64,000 nt of DNA. It comes from Syngnathus acus. Taxonomy: Eukaryota; Chordata; Actinopteri; Syngnathiformes; Syngnathidae. The stretch lies in contig NC_051095.1 in assembly GCF_901709675.1 (NCBI RefSeq), forward strand, positions 20,709,956 to 20,773,955. The letters are read 5' to 3'. The notes beneath the pieces are model-generated. The model did no database searches and was not told where the DNA came from. It saw nothing but the letters and a program-made list of their open reading frames with translations. Shown here piece by piece: positions 12,349-25,660 of the stretch (position 1 is its first letter; every line of letters starts with the position of its first letter). The position numbers and the translations under genes are program-made.

Positions 12349-12690
12349 CCATCCATCAATCCATTTTCCGTACTGCTTGTCCCCATGGGTGTCATGGGTG
12401 TGCTGGAGCCTATCCCAGCAGTCATCGGGCAGTAGTTGGGGGACACCCTGAACTGGTTGCCAGCCAATCGCAGGGCACACAGACACAAACAACCATTCAT
12501 ACTCGCAGTCACACCTATGGTTAATTTGTGGTCCATGTTTTTGGGATGTGGGAGAAAGCCGGAGTAAACCCACACAGGCACGGACGGGGGAGACCAAGCA
12601 AAACTCTACACAAAAGGGCTGAAGCCGGAATCAAGCCCACAACCTCTGAACTGTGAGGCAGACGTGGTAACCAGTGCACCACCCAGGTTT
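12349..12690 (+). repeat. ATCC-ended interspersed repeat, best copy in window
   Basis: Order of landmarks: 'ccatccatcaatccattttc'; 'gtactgcttgtccccatggg'; 'ctggagcctatcccagcagt'; 'ccctgaactggttgccagcc'; 'aatcgcagggcacacagaca'; 'gggatgtgggagaaagccgg'; and a final block with 'tcaagcccacaacctctgaa' and 'gtgaggcagacgtggtaacc'. This copy defines the family used for the other calls. No coding capacity and no terminal inverted repeats were seen. The final block looks superficially like a tRNA T-arm/B-box word, but no full tRNA-like fold was found. Confidence 0.85.
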
Positions 12691-12964
12691 ATGTTGTTGT
12701 AGACGGAAATGCACACCAAGGGCAAATATATTCAAGTCAACTACCATTTTTCCTACCAATGCCCCGTCAGTTGGATAAGCAGGATAGAAAATAGACTGAG
12801 GTCCAGATGTCATGTTCTAATTCTTTTTTGTCCTTTGGTGGTTCCCATCTGACTTGTTGAAAAGGTGAGTAAAGCCAGCAAATCACAGAGTTACATCTTG
12901 ACAAATAAAAATTGTCACCCACTTTCATACCTGAAGAAACTTTTGAGTCTTGACTTAACCTAAT

Positions 12965-13052
12965 AAGGATGCTTTTGGAAAGTAGGAGGAAGCCGGCGTA
13001 GTTAAAGAAAGGTTTGAACCTTAGAAATGTGAAGCATTAACCAAACATCCTT
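12965..13052 (+). repeat. ATCC-ended interspersed repeat, 3' fragment
   Basis: Contains 'ggaaagtaggaggaagccgg', then 'aaaggtttgaaccttagaaa' and 'tgtgaagcattaaccaaaca'. This matches the last third of the family copy at 12349-12690, with the first two thirds missing. Confidence 0.6.
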
Positions 13053-13850
13053 AAAATCCAACTTTTTTTTTAGTTTTGTTTATATTGATTGTCAGGGAGA
13101 ACTGTTGGAAAAAAACACTTGACACTTTTAATAGCCTGACAATTTTCCCAACCGCTTACTGGGTTTGAGTAAAAGACAGCAGGGAGTGGAGTGAGCGCTC
13201 TGAGATAATCGCAGATAGGAGAAAGATAATTAACTTAATCTCAATGGATGCGTGACTTGCCTAAAGCCTCTATACTGGAAATAGTGTGTTCCGAACCTGG
13301 CTGTCAATGGGGCCAGCAGCAGTTAGGTGAGAGTGATATAAACCGACTAATTAAAGTCTCTAAATTCACATCCACACTTTCCTTCTTTGTCCTACACACA
13401 GAAAAATAATTTAATGTTGCTTGTCAAATGCTGAGCTTACTCAGATTTGGCATGGCTTTATGAGTGTTTATTTTGTTTTCTTCTTGATTTTCCCTTTCCA
13501 CACTTGAGTGACGGATAAATTCTCCATCTGTCCATCAATCATTTCCACTATCTGGCCTTCCAGCTGTCAATGTTTACCAAGTGTCAAAGAGGGAAAAAAA
13601 AATGACTTCGAGTGCTGCATTGGAGGGGTGGAGACTGGTTTCTTTCTCGTACGTCAGATGAGCGACATGTCCGACTGCAGAAATGATATTGTGAGTATAA
13701 ACATTTGTATATGAATTAACTTTTAGAATGTTGTATAAACAATAACAGTTAAGAAATATAGTTTGACCAGAAAAGCTATACTATCATAAAGAGGCACTTT
13801 TGTCCATTGTCATTGGGAAGTAATATGTACAAATAATGATGATGACAATT

Positions 13851-13967
13851 TCCATCCATCCATCCATCCATCCATCCATCCATCCATCCATCCATCCATC
13901 CATCCATCCATCCATCCATCCATCCATCCATCCATCCATCCATCCATCCATCCATCCATCCATCCAT
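13851..13967 (+). repeat. (ATCC)n microsatellite, about 29 units
   Basis: An essentially perfect tetranucleotide run of about 117 bp. It is followed by 'gtactcatggggatactgga' and 'gtccagctgactttgg', a decayed start of the ATCC-ended repeat, so the microsatellite appears to have grown from that repeat's end. Ser-Ile-His-Pro and Asp-Gly-Trp-Met frames through it are artefacts. Confidence 0.95.
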
Positions 13968-16900
13968 GTTTGTACTCATGGGGATACTGGAGTCCAGCTG
14001 ACTTTGGCACACATAAACACAACCATTGATAATCTTATTAATGCATTCTTAAAGGGCAGGGGATATGTTGTGTCAACAGATGACTTTAAAACTGAGCAAA
14101 CCAAAACTGCAAGTGGACTACGCCGCCATCATTGCCCTTTTTCTGTTTAAGGGGCTGTATCACGTTATTTTAAGGTTTCCACAATTAGTTATAGGCATAC
14201 ATATGACCTTTGGCACAATAGAGATCTAATTTCTTATGAAATGTGAGTTATTTTGGTGGCTATTTTTCATAACGCAGAATTAAGATGCCTGGTTCACTAA
14301 AATCCTGCCTCCACTGTACTCAAGGTCTGTTCAGCGACTAAAGTAGAACATCTCAAAATGAAATTGAAAAAAGACATTCAATGCACCAAACAGCAATGAC
14401 TAGTACTTGAGAAAATTTTCAGGGGGTATGTGGAAACATTTCATTTTATTTATTTATTGAGGCACCAAAATCTGAACTGCTGCATGTGAACTTAAGTTGT
14501 TAAGTTAAGTATGTTGAGCTGAGTTCACTGCAATCAGACAGTGCTGATGTCTCAAGTCTGTTAAAAATCAGGTCATAGTTAAGTCGAAGTTAAAAAAAAA
14601 AAGAAGAAAAGAAAAACAACGGCTTTAATCTTGGAAAAAAAGACACACATTCATCTTGACAAGAACTGCATGATTTTAAAATTCATTTAAGATTCATTTC
14701 TGCACTCAAAGTTTTAATTTAATTTCTTAGTTTTTTGGGTTTTATTTGCTGTTTTAATCACTTTTTATATTTTTCTTTTTAAAGTGCTTCAATTATGTTT
14801 ATTTTCCCCTTTGTCAATGTACATATTTCAATGTCCTATCTGAAACACTCTGTTGTATGTTGCTGAGATGTGTCAAATAAAACTTTTTAGTGTTTGATTT
14901 AGATTCAGTCTATTGAGTGCATTGTTTTAATACATAAATTAATCGAAGGTCAACCAGCATCCCAGTTTAAAGAAAAAGATGTTGATACATCAGCTGATAA
15001 GCAGAGACAGAAGCTTATGCAACACGCAGAGATTTCCCTCTTTTTGTATCCCCATGCTGTTTGATTTGAAATGGAAAAGTAGCAGCAATTGCAAAACTAT
15101 TTCACACTATGATGTGTGTGCATATAATAATGTGAGATTGGGTCTGGTAGTAGAGCCTTGGCGACAGCATATTTTTTGACATGCTCTAATCTTTCATATT
15201 CATAAATTTAATACATTTAGTCATACGATTTAATAGCCTATTCCCTAAACGATGTGTTAAAATGGGAAATGAGTACAATTTAAACCAAAATGGAATTGAC
15301 ATTGCACATAGATCTGCTTCCTGATGTGTCCTGTCCTGTCCTGTCCTGTTCCTATGCTTACATCTCATTCCATGTGATTGAGTGGGGGGAATAAATCCTA
15401 GTTACAATTTTGCCTAATACTATTTACATCAAAATTTACACCTCATAAGAAACAAATTGGGAGCTCAAAAAGCACAGTCATGGGACAATATTTTCAACAA
15501 GGACAAAACAAGATTTTAAACCAGCAGTGTCTCAGCATTTGCTATCAAAGCCATTGCTCAATTATTGTTTAAAAACAAAATCTAACAAACAAACAAAAAA
15601 AATGTAGTTTTATTCAGTTTGTTGCATCAAATACTGTAAAGGAAAATATGAATATTTGGTTTAAAAATTATACTTGCATTCCAAATTAATATATTGATTG
15701 CTGAGCACATAATATCAAAATTATTGGAAAACAGCTTATTGTTGGGCTCAAGTGAATGTATCACCACTAAATCTACTTGCAGAAACATCAGAGTAACTGT
15801 GAAGAAGTACGACCGAGCAACCTTTTGCAGTACTTTATTGATACATTTTGTTCCCTTTCAACCAGGATGGATCTGGACAAGATTGATTTGACTGCGACAT
15901 CAGCGTCAGAGCATACTTAAATGTAAATGCAATTTCATTTGCACTTTTCTACCTTTGAGGTACTCAAAAGAGCTTTAACACTAGCTCCTCATTCACTAAT
16001 TGAGCAACAGGAGCACCAGGACCAATTGGAAATTTGTTATCTTGCTTTCCCAACGCTTCGACTTAGTCACACGAAATAAGGATCAAACACACAACCTTGG
16101 GGTTGGAAGACGATGGCTCTACCATTCCTTTCCAACAATTAACAGGATCTTTCCACTGAACATGTCAAATTGAAAATTCCATTTGAAGACATACCCTTCT
16201 GGTTTGAGTAGCTCATACAATTAGAGATTCCAAACACTTTGCTGCTGCTCACATTGCAGTGGGGATTCTTTTGATGGGCAGAGTCAGGGGAAGAGAAAGG
16301 AGGGCTTGTTTAACAACTACTAAACTCAATTTGTTTTCCTTTTATCTTGCATCAAGCACCACTCTGAGGAACACATTCTGTTGTGGTGATTTCCAGACTC
16401 TCACAGGTTTAAATGACTTCAGTGATATGCAAATGCTATTTGTATCAAAACGCCTTGTCCTGTTTCCAAGCTGTCAGTTTCCTCCATTTTTGGGTTGCAA
16501 GTGATGGTATTAAAGAGATGATGTGACAGCTGCATGATGAGCATTCCCAATTCCCAACAGACTCCCCCCAGGATCTTTTCACAATAGATCAAGTCCAAAC
16601 TTAGTTTCCCCCTCAGGGCTCAGTCCCATTGCTGCTCTTAACTCCAGAATGACACAATATGAGATTTGGGACTTTGTATGCTCCCTCCCTGAAGTGATGA
16701 AGTTCATTAGGAGAGCACAAATAGCTTCTAAAAACTTGCACTAAATATTCATCATCTTAAAAAAAAAAAAAAAAAGGGAAATTGTTAAGCACTGTAATAA
16801 AAGAGATCATTTTATCTAGATGTATTTTATATAATACAATGTTTCACTAATCTGTTATTGGCTACCTGGAACATGGTTGTCTATTTGTATTAAAATTCCA

Positions 16901-17429
16901 CTTTTTTTTAACTTACATGCAGGATCCACATTATCACATATCTTTAATGTAAATTATTGACCGGGGTAAATCCTGCACCTGTATTATACAAGCTTTATAC
17001 TCTGTGCTGCTGTTGGTTGAGGTCAAGATTGACTTTCTACCAGCAAATTGTCATTCCGCCAGGTGCATCTGCTAGACACTCCTTTGTTGTGCCAGCCCAC
17101 CCAGCTTGGCAGTGAGCAGTCTGCCAAACACATGCAGTGAGCCTTGTGCTGATACAATAGATAAAAATAGGGTCCTTAGACTTGCGTTATTGTCATTCAC
17201 TAAACACATGGTTATATAAAATTACATTTTAGGAAAGACCCCAAAGAAAATTGCACAAAATTGCTCGATTCGTTCTGAGTAAAAAAACGAGGTCTAATTT
17301 ACTCATCAGAGAAGAAAATATTTTTTTCGTAAGGTCAATAAGCATAAAGGTGTATTCATTTAGCTATTTTATGAGTTAAAAAAAAGACCTGCATTCAATA
17401 TTTGCCTTCCTTTATTATTTTCATAGTAT
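13968..17429. other. intronic sequence without recognised genes
   Basis: AT-rich. A (CCTGT)-type pentanucleotide run lies near 15327-15349 and an A-run at 16760-16776. I see no supported coding or RNA feature. Confidence 0.5.
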
Positions 17430-17600
17430 CTCCGTCCATCTATCCATTTTCAACACGCCATATAACCTGTTCAGGGTGGCGCGTGGTGTTGAAGCCTATC
17501 CCAGCCGACAACGGGTGAAAGGCAGACGACACTCTGAACTGGTCGCCAGCCAGTCGCGGGGCACATATTGAGACAAATAACCAGCCACACCCACATGCGC
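17430..17600 (+). repeat. ATCC-ended interspersed repeat, 5' half
   Basis: Reads 'ccgtccatctatccattttc', then 'gttgaagcctatcccagccg', 'actctgaactggtcgccagc' and 'cagtcgcggggcacatattg'. Truncated after the central block. Confidence 0.75.
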
Positions 17601-19999
17601 ACACCTGCCACCGACACAAGTCAGGCGAGTGTACCCCTACATCATCAGTGACTTAATCGTGTCAAATTGCAAGAAAAACTGTTAAACCTATGGAATGACC
17701 CAAACTACTTCCTGCATAAACAGCTTCAGTAATGCCTCTGGAGTTAAATGCACTTTCCAGACCTTCTCCATTAAAATCTCATAGTGCCATCTAAAAACTA
17801 CACATATTTCTGGCAAACAGAACAATTCTGTTGACAAATTCAAATTTCTCTTAATGACTATATTTAAAAAAAAAATCAAACACAATTATCTTAATTTCTC
17901 ACTTGAAACTGAGATGTTTATGATGACATAATAATATACAGTAATTCAATATTGAGGCTGAACTTTGTTATTGGTTTTACTTGTATGTGTGTCACGCAAA
18001 CTTTGCTGGCTGGAGGAGAAGGTAAACTTTGTCATGGCTCCATGGCGGTGGTACACAGACATTGTCCTTTGAGCTGCTGGCCTTCAACCAGTTTCTCTGT
18101 TGTCTTTACAGCTAGGCCAAACCTAGTTGGAGTGTAATGGAGCCAAACTCATTCACAAACTGGCTGAAGTCAACCAGATAATGGCTATTCTCTCTCTCTC
18201 ATGTACTACTTCAGAATGCTATTTCAATTAATTGAGATGGTTACTCGAGTGCTTCTTGCGCTATATTTAATACGTTATGCTCCTGTCTCTCTTGTAAAGT
18301 CCTCTAAATCACTCACAGACACTTCAAAAACAATTCTGACTGTTGTATGGGTGGTGCAATTGCAGCCCATCCATCATTTACAAATGAAACATAGTGATCT
18401 AATTGATAACGTGTAGTTTGTATGAAATTATTTCAAACTACAAAAAAACATATGTAATCTATCTATAGTTAACAGTACTAATTATACAGTCAATGACTGA
18501 ATATTTTTGGAGTTTTTGTTGTTTAATAACAAGTTCTATCCTATTGTCCGTATCCAAACAGTCTCGAGTTGCTGTTTTTACGAGGAAATAATGTGTGGAT
18601 TTATCCCTGTAGAGCTTTATAGTATTGCATATATCATACCATGTGCTGTTTGTGCTCAAATGAACAATGTAGTACCACATAGTGTATCATGCAAACAGCC
18701 AAAGTGAGCATACAGGATGTGTGTCTTTGAGGAGCACTAGCGAAAAGAAATGCTAATAAGCATGCCAAATTGAACATATTGCATGATTAGGCTGCAAGAC
18801 GACCACTTGGCACCTCCACCTGTAGATCGGATAAAGGAGTTGAACTCACACCAAAATCAGGAAGAGATCAGTGCTCACATATTCTATTATTTGGGGCAAA
18901 ATTCCAATTAAACAATTACATGCAACACTGATCTGATTACATCCAGAGATTTTCTATGGCTCATATTGACAACAGTTAAACTTGGGGTAGGACGCTGCCA
19001 TGTAAGAAAACTGAATAAAGTCAGAGAAATAATGCAATATTCTTAAATATTCTAATCATATGCAACCAATTTAACCTTACATCGAATCAGATTTGTATTT
19101 TTATCAAGAATGGATTGGCAATGATTGCATCTGTTTGACAGCGTCCAAAAATTCCTACTCTTCTTTTGTCAATTTTTTTTTCTAATGCAAGTTCAATATG
19201 ATATGATCACATACACAAAGCCCCTCTGCTGGGCTGATGATGACGTTCTCGAGGGATTATATGATGAAGGTACGACATGTGGGAATGGCTAAATATTATG
19301 CTCTGTAACAGGAAAACAGTTTTATGATGCAACAGGGGTGAAACATATACAAAAATCCAATAACCCATTTAAGACTGCAATAGGGCAACCAGACAAGACT
19401 AACAGCGATACACTATTATCCAATTCCTCTGCAAAGATAATAGTGGGGAACAACCTCAGAGGGTTCAATGTAAATCTTCTCTTTGTAATTTTGTTTTATT
19501 CTAACTGAAAGCACAGAATATTATGTGCTTGACGCAATAAAATGAATCACCAGCAAAGTGGATCAAAATTTAGGCAGCAGCACATTTCTCTATAAAACGA
19601 AGTGCTGCATAAACAGATTAACATCCGGTTCATTCTGAGGCATCGTGGGCCAGTGATGCAACAGCACTCATGTTGGCCCATGGAATTACACGTGAGCAGT
19701 TTAATGCATTATACAAATCCATTGATAATATAAATCTTTATTTCATGAGACAATTTTCAGATCCAAATTTGCATCTAGTTCGTTTGTTTTTCAATGTACA
19801 GTCAAAATTTGACATGCTCCCTTCACTATGCAAATTGATCAAATTGGCAATCAGCACTTTCTGCAATTAGTAAATAACAAGAACAAGGGATTCGATGAAA
19901 GGAATGGACCTGTCTGTAAAGTTTACATTGGCCTAACTTGTAACAAAAATACAAAATCTGCACTAAATTTTCATTTCTATCACCTATGACATAGATCCT
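17601..19999. other. intronic sequence without recognised genes
   Basis: No microsatellite, repeat family or coding signal that I can support. ORFs up to about 73 codons are at the level expected by chance in AT-rich DNA. Confidence 0.45.
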
Positions 20000-20209
20000 T
20001 TCAACTCTGCATCTGGGTCATTTTAGGGCATGGTGACAATTGGTGCTGGCCTCTACCAGAGCACGTTTATGGGCTATCTGTCCCACGTTTTAAATGCATT
20101 TATGCAGGATTGCCACATACGCACATCTAATCGCCACACTCAGGATGAGTTCAATCAAAAGATGGCTTCAATGCTGGTGCTAGCTCCCCCAAAATTATTG
20201 GAGGAGTAA
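20000..20209 (+). pseudogene. PIF/Harbinger-like transposase fossil
   Basis: The plus-strand frame from 20000 reads FNSASGSF, a TAG stop, then GMVTIGAGLYQSTFMGYLSH followed by VLNAFMQ and a polar tail to a stop at 20207-20209. The order 'ASGSF', a Gly-rich turn, 'xxQSTFxxxLSHVLxAFM' resembles the N-terminal helix-turn-helix-like part of PIF/Harbinger nucleases, where an (A/T)(T/S)GSFQ word precedes a 'vsQsTfSrxlxxV' helix. The in-frame stop and the lack of the downstream catalytic segment mark it as dead. The assignment rests on motif memory only. It could also be a fossil of the derived HARBI1-type family. Confidence 0.4.
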
Positions 20210-22861
20210 ATGTCTTTTATGTAACTCAGTCTTATGTTTGTTTCTCTTCCACTAACACTTTCAAATCTATTACTATTCGAGGCGATATGGAGAAGGACTC
20301 ACCAAGGGAAGGGAGCCTAAGTGATAGTGAAGATTGAGCAGTACAGGAGATTTAAACCATTCTTTCCATTGATCATTACGGGGAACATAAGTTCGGACGA
20401 ACAGGGCTGTTGTAAACAGCCAGTGGGCTAACAGGGAGTGTAACCTCTTCTGTTCTATGGGGGCATGGCTGCTTCTTTAGACACGACATGGATTTATCAC
20501 TAGTGTTTCCTTGATCCTATCGATACCTGCCTGGTATCTGGAAATTCTCAATGTGGTGTATGTTTTAGGGTGCAAATCATCAGTGCGAGCAAGAGTGCAA
20601 AGTCTTTTAAACTCGCTGGTCCCCACCACTTTTATACATTTTGTCAACTGCATGCACAATCTAGAGTGATTGTTTTTTTTTTTTACACTTTGACAGATAG
20701 GTATACCAATTGCCAGATGCATATTTATCCAGATTTACACCTAATTCTGATCAAAAATTGACAATCAATAACAATCCAAACATGCTGTGTTGACCTGCTG
20801 GAGTTCTATGGGTCTGAATACTTTTAAAACATGGTTTTAATTTCATATTGATGGTGTCGGGGAGAATCCCATGTATGTTCAAAGCCATCACTTTTCAGAC
20901 CTAAGAAATAGCACATTTGTTCAACCACTACCATTGCATTGTGAAAAAGCCAAAGCTATTTTCAACACTTTAGATAGGTCAATAATTAAAAAGTAATAAT
21001 AAAAAGTCCCACCCACACATCTGGACTGAACAAAAGTAAAGAATTTTGGAAAGAAATATGAAATTCACCTAAATGGGACTTATGAGGCTTTGGCCCGATG
21101 CTAGCAACATGTACCTGTGGATGAAATAGCGAAGCTTGTGGTAAAAATTTAAGCGACGTACATACCATTCGTACATTCAAATGAAATGGAGTGAGCTCCA
21201 TCTTTCAATATACGTCCACATTTTTTCGTCTTTATTCTCACCCTTGTACTCTTTCTCTAGCAACCTGCGTCTTCCTTGACTGACACTCTAATTTCTATGG
21301 ATCAAAAAATGTGATATGGTACAACATGTTGAGAAGCCTCTAAATGCACTAAGGGCTTGCACAGGAGACCTTGTGCTAAATTGGCCAATGTGCGCAGGTG
21401 AGTTGCCAATTGTAATCTTCAGCGACGTTCTAGCCGTATTCTGTAGCATAGAGTGATGTGTGGTAGCCCTTACTCGCACAATAAAGTTATTTTATCACAT
21501 CATAATACTGAACACTCACCACAAAATGTTGATAAAAATACAATGCAACATGAAAATTGGTTTGTGCAACAATATTTCAGAGCACATTGAGACCATAGCT
21601 CAGCTCAATTTGTTTTTTAAATCCCTCAGAAATTATTATTTGGAAAACAGCAGAGGGCAGCCACCTGATATGAAGCTCATCATTTTTGGAAGCTGCGGAG
21701 ATAACAGGGTGGCACGCCTCTGTGTGGTGGTGTGTGCGTGTATATGTTGTGTTTTGTAACTGTGTACCCCTTTATGTTGTTTAATTATGTTTTTACAATA
21801 ACACTCATCTCTTTTGGGCTGTTTTTGTATCGTGGAATTCCCCTCTCTTTTTATCACTTGTAATTCACTGCAAAGCATGTTAGATATCGATAATACAATT
21901 ACTGTACAGTACACATTAAAAGATTACAGAAAAGAAAACAGAAATGCACTACTCTTCTATCCCATTCCCTGTTCTGGCATTTTTGAGTGTCCAAAAGATT
22001 GCTATGTAAATGTGATGCATTATAATTATTATCATCTGCTTTACACGGCACACAATAAATATGAATTTCTTCACTGTATGTAAATTGTAAAAATCACTTA
22101 AAGGGATTTACACTTGTAGTAGCTGTTGTATGCAAAATCCAGATGCAAATAGTATGTTAATACAGTTTGCAATAATGTTCCTTTCCGGAACAACCAATAT
22201 TTCTATCTTTAGGAAGATATGGGATTTATGGTAAGGGTTCCCCGAATCCTCCTGATTTGTTTTAATGCATAGCGCCATGTTGGGAACGGATGTGATGTTA
22301 AGTCGTTGACTGGGCCGCCCCTTGCACTCATCACTTTCTATGGAGTGATACGCCACATTGCCGCCTTTTATTATATTCCTTTTTTTTAGGTTTTTAGATA
22401 ACCCGACAGAAAAAAAAGCCCACTGCCTTTCAGGCAAGTCAAGAGCGAGCGCGTCAGTGCTAACCCTCAATTTGGGAGCAGTTGAGGTACACTTTAACAA
22501 TACCAGTGATTTCCTTTTCTTCAACAGCTTTCAGAACCATTGATCTTGGATTCCTCTCAATTACTATGATAATATTTTTAAATAGAAATTTAACAAAACC
22601 ATCACGTTTAGAATAATGGCAAATCAAGTACACTACGTGATATTCAAACATTTTGCTATGAGGCGATGCTGGTCTCGTTAATGCGTACTAATGCAAGTAA
22701 GATGAAAGAAACAAAGAATCAACCACCTGAAAGAAAATCCACTTTAACCCCATGTAAAAGTCAGATAATATATTCAAAATAGAGTATTATGTTTAGCTCT
22801 AAGCAGAATCTCATGTCGAACTTTGAGCCCATTCTAACACTTTTATTGGGGTCAGAAGGAT
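20210..22861. other. intronic sequence without recognised genes
   Basis: Includes a 138-codon minus-strand ORF (22108-22524) of unrecognised sequence. Its N-terminal part is Lys/Arg-rich and I see no domain in it. It may be part of an old mobile element but cannot be supported as a gene. Confidence 0.4.
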
Positions 22862-22937
22862 GTGTCTCACTCACACACGCACGCACGCGCGCGCACGCAC
22901 GCATGCATGCGCACACACACACACACACGCACACACA

Positions 22938-23006
<69 letters not shown>
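22862..23006. repeat. (CA)n microsatellite with CG-containing 5' part
   Basis: About 145 bp. The first part is mixed 'acgcacgcgcgcgcacgcac', followed by a nearly pure CA run to about 23006. Alternating purine-pyrimidine sequence including (CG) steps is a candidate Z-DNA-forming tract. Overlapping ORFs are artefacts. Confidence 0.95.
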
Positions 23007-23009
<3 letters not shown>

Positions 23010-25348
23010 TCTGTGGTTAACTCAGCCTTCAGTGGAGACTGAATTAGGTTAAAGAAAGTAATTACTCAACCATCACAACCATACTGCCAATAAATGTGTT
23101 TGTGTGTGCATACGTGTGTGCATGTGCATGTGTGTGTGTTTTAATCAATGTGTTTTTTAAACCGTACTGTGTGTTTTTGAAAACATTATTGAATCGTGTA
23201 TGAATGCTTTGCATTGTTATTTTCAAGTCATGAATATTACATGGTAATATTCCTGGGACAATGGCCTCATGTATATGCATTAGAGTGTGTCATTACGGAT
23301 GTGTGTTAATATATTTTTTTAACTCCGCTTGGGTGTATTGGGAAATTAGAGTTGCAAAATTAATTGTGTTTGCCCTAAAGGCCCCTTCCAATATTACTTA
23401 ACATTGCTTGAAGGATGCCTAGCCTGACAGCACATTAGAGAATGAGAAGGCAAACCTCAATGAAAAGTCTGACATTGAGATTGTTATACTCCTCTTCATT
23501 GATAACTTGCATTGTTATCAAGGAATCCGCCTTTTCAGTTTTACTTTTTTGGAGGAGCGTCAGCAATTTTAGCTGACCCAATTGTTTTCTGTTTTTATGT
23601 ATGTATGTATCTCAAATGCTTTCAGTTACGTATGAATAGTGTGGAACAAAACACATTAAAGCATCAGAAGCTGTTTGCAGCCTGCTGTCAATCATCTTTA
23701 CCAAACACAGCAGCTATTACTTCTGTGCACTGAAGTGATGTGTCAAGAAGGGAGCCTAACAAACACTGGCCACTGACTTCATTCATCACTTTGTATCACT
23801 GACTGGACCTCAACGCTGAGGTGAAGGCAATATGATGATCGCTACAATTTGAGTTACTTTCACATGAACGACATAAACACTGAGTTAAAGTAACAAAAAC
23901 CTTTGCCATTAGGAAGATCAAATGATAGCAACAAGAGACTGGAGTAGAGTTCTAAAATATCTCACAGAATCTGGATTGGTACTCAAGGGTCATGTAAAAA
24001 CAAGGTTGCATAGTGAGCATTTAATTCTTGAAGAGATGGGATGGAGTGTACTTGAGCAAGCTACTGAACCCTTAATTGCTCCCGAAATCATTACGAATCA
24101 CTGTGGGAATGTGAGTGTGGATGAAGCCACTTTGGAAAAACCTTTGAATACCTACAGTATTTTGATAAACTCCCTTTAGGCACATTAAATTCATATTTCC
24201 ATCATTAAAAAGGCTGACAATTAGGGGGACAATTAGGTACAAACATAAAAACAGTGACCGAGTTGCTTGGCCAACGGCAAAACAGTCAAGCGAAATGTCT
24301 CAATGATTTGACAATTCAGTAAATCGTTGATATATGACGTTTGACTCAGTGTGTTATGTTTAGCAACTTTGTGGTTGTTGTTGTTCAGTTTGTTTCTGTA
24401 GCGACATTTCATTGTTTATGCACATTTTAACCATGCGGACACGAGTCACTTGAAAGTAAATAGACATGCAGTCTAAATGCATCATGAAACATGTTCAAAA
24501 ACAGAACTTTTATAGGTTCATCTCAGTGAGTGCGCATCATATTGGTTACACAGATGTGAAGCAATTTGGATCAAAAACGCATCATGACATATCCTCTTTA
24601 AGTACACGCTTTAAACAGATGGAAGTGTTTTTTTTCTCATTTATTTTTTTGCTCTGAGCATGAACTAACAGCCTCACACACGGCTGCAGCTGGGCAAGAC
24701 ATGTATTGGCTACAACTCGGGGCAATTTTATATCTCTCGCATCCTGTCGTCGAAAGCCACCTAGGGCGACACACAGAGGCAAATGCATAACCCTTTTATT
24801 TGGTTAAGCAACCCAGAGCAAGACTTCTACATAAAATCTGCCCAACATTTATCAAGCCCGTCCCAGCGTTATAAGAGATGGATGAGATGGTGGAAGATAA
24901 TACAAGGGAATAAGGCAGTTGCCGACGCAGAGGCCCTAAGGGGGAAGGAGAGAGTCTCGAGTAGAGAGAGATGTGAAGACTTTAACATGAGCAATATAAT
25001 GGGACGAAACATGGGCTGGAGAAAGACAAGCAAAACATATGGTGAAGAATTACAAGACCCATTTGTAACTTGTCCCAATGAAGCATTCTACCCCCAGATA
25101 CTGCATTTCTAATTCTGGACCCATAATCCAGGAACATTTTTTCTTGCCTGAGCTCAATCTTACAGTTATATTTAGAATGCCACATTATAGAAGACAATTC
25201 TCAGCATTTTATGACACACTCTTGTCTTACTAAAAGATTGTAGGAATTTTTGCATTTGATGGGAAACAGCCCACTCAAACAAAAGATGAAGAGATTGAGC
25301 ATTTGATTGGTACTTGGCTTGTATGGGGAATGGGATTGCACTTGAGAA
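23007..25348. other. intronic sequence without recognised genes
   Basis: Only scattered short GT runs (about 23100-23140) are recognisable. The 109-codon plus-strand ORF at 24783-25112 has no identifiable domain and is treated as chance. Confidence 0.45.
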
Positions 25349-25500
<152 letters not shown>

Positions 25501-25660
25501 TATATAGTATATATATATATACGTACTATATATATATATATATATATACATATATACGTATATAATACATAATATATATATATATTCATACATACAAATA
25601 ATACATAATATATACACACACACAATTAAATATATGGTTTACATATATATGTGAAACCGT
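25501..25660. repeat. AT-rich low-complexity tract
   Basis: Alternating AT runs interspersed with 'tacgta', 'cacaca' and 'ataataca' words. It probably arose by expansion and decay next to the TATC array. Confidence 0.85.

Noticed and set aside
12601-12690. B-box-like words at the end of the ATCC repeat, considered as a tRNA-derived SINE
   Set aside because: No A box at the right distance and no cloverleaf. The resemblance is limited to a few bases, so no SINE call was made.
13851-13967. Regular repeats considered as a CRISPR-like array
   Set aside because: Pure tetranucleotide microsatellite with no spacers. No CRISPR in this eukaryotic window.
13776-14150. Asp-Gly-Trp-Met and Ser-Ile-His-Pro repeat ORFs on both strands
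   Set aside because: Artefact of the (ATCC)n array.
22108-22524. 138-codon minus-strand ORF on the same strand as il1rapl2
   Set aside because: Does not resemble any IL1RAPL segment. Exons 6 and 7 join perfectly without it, and no other family was recognised.
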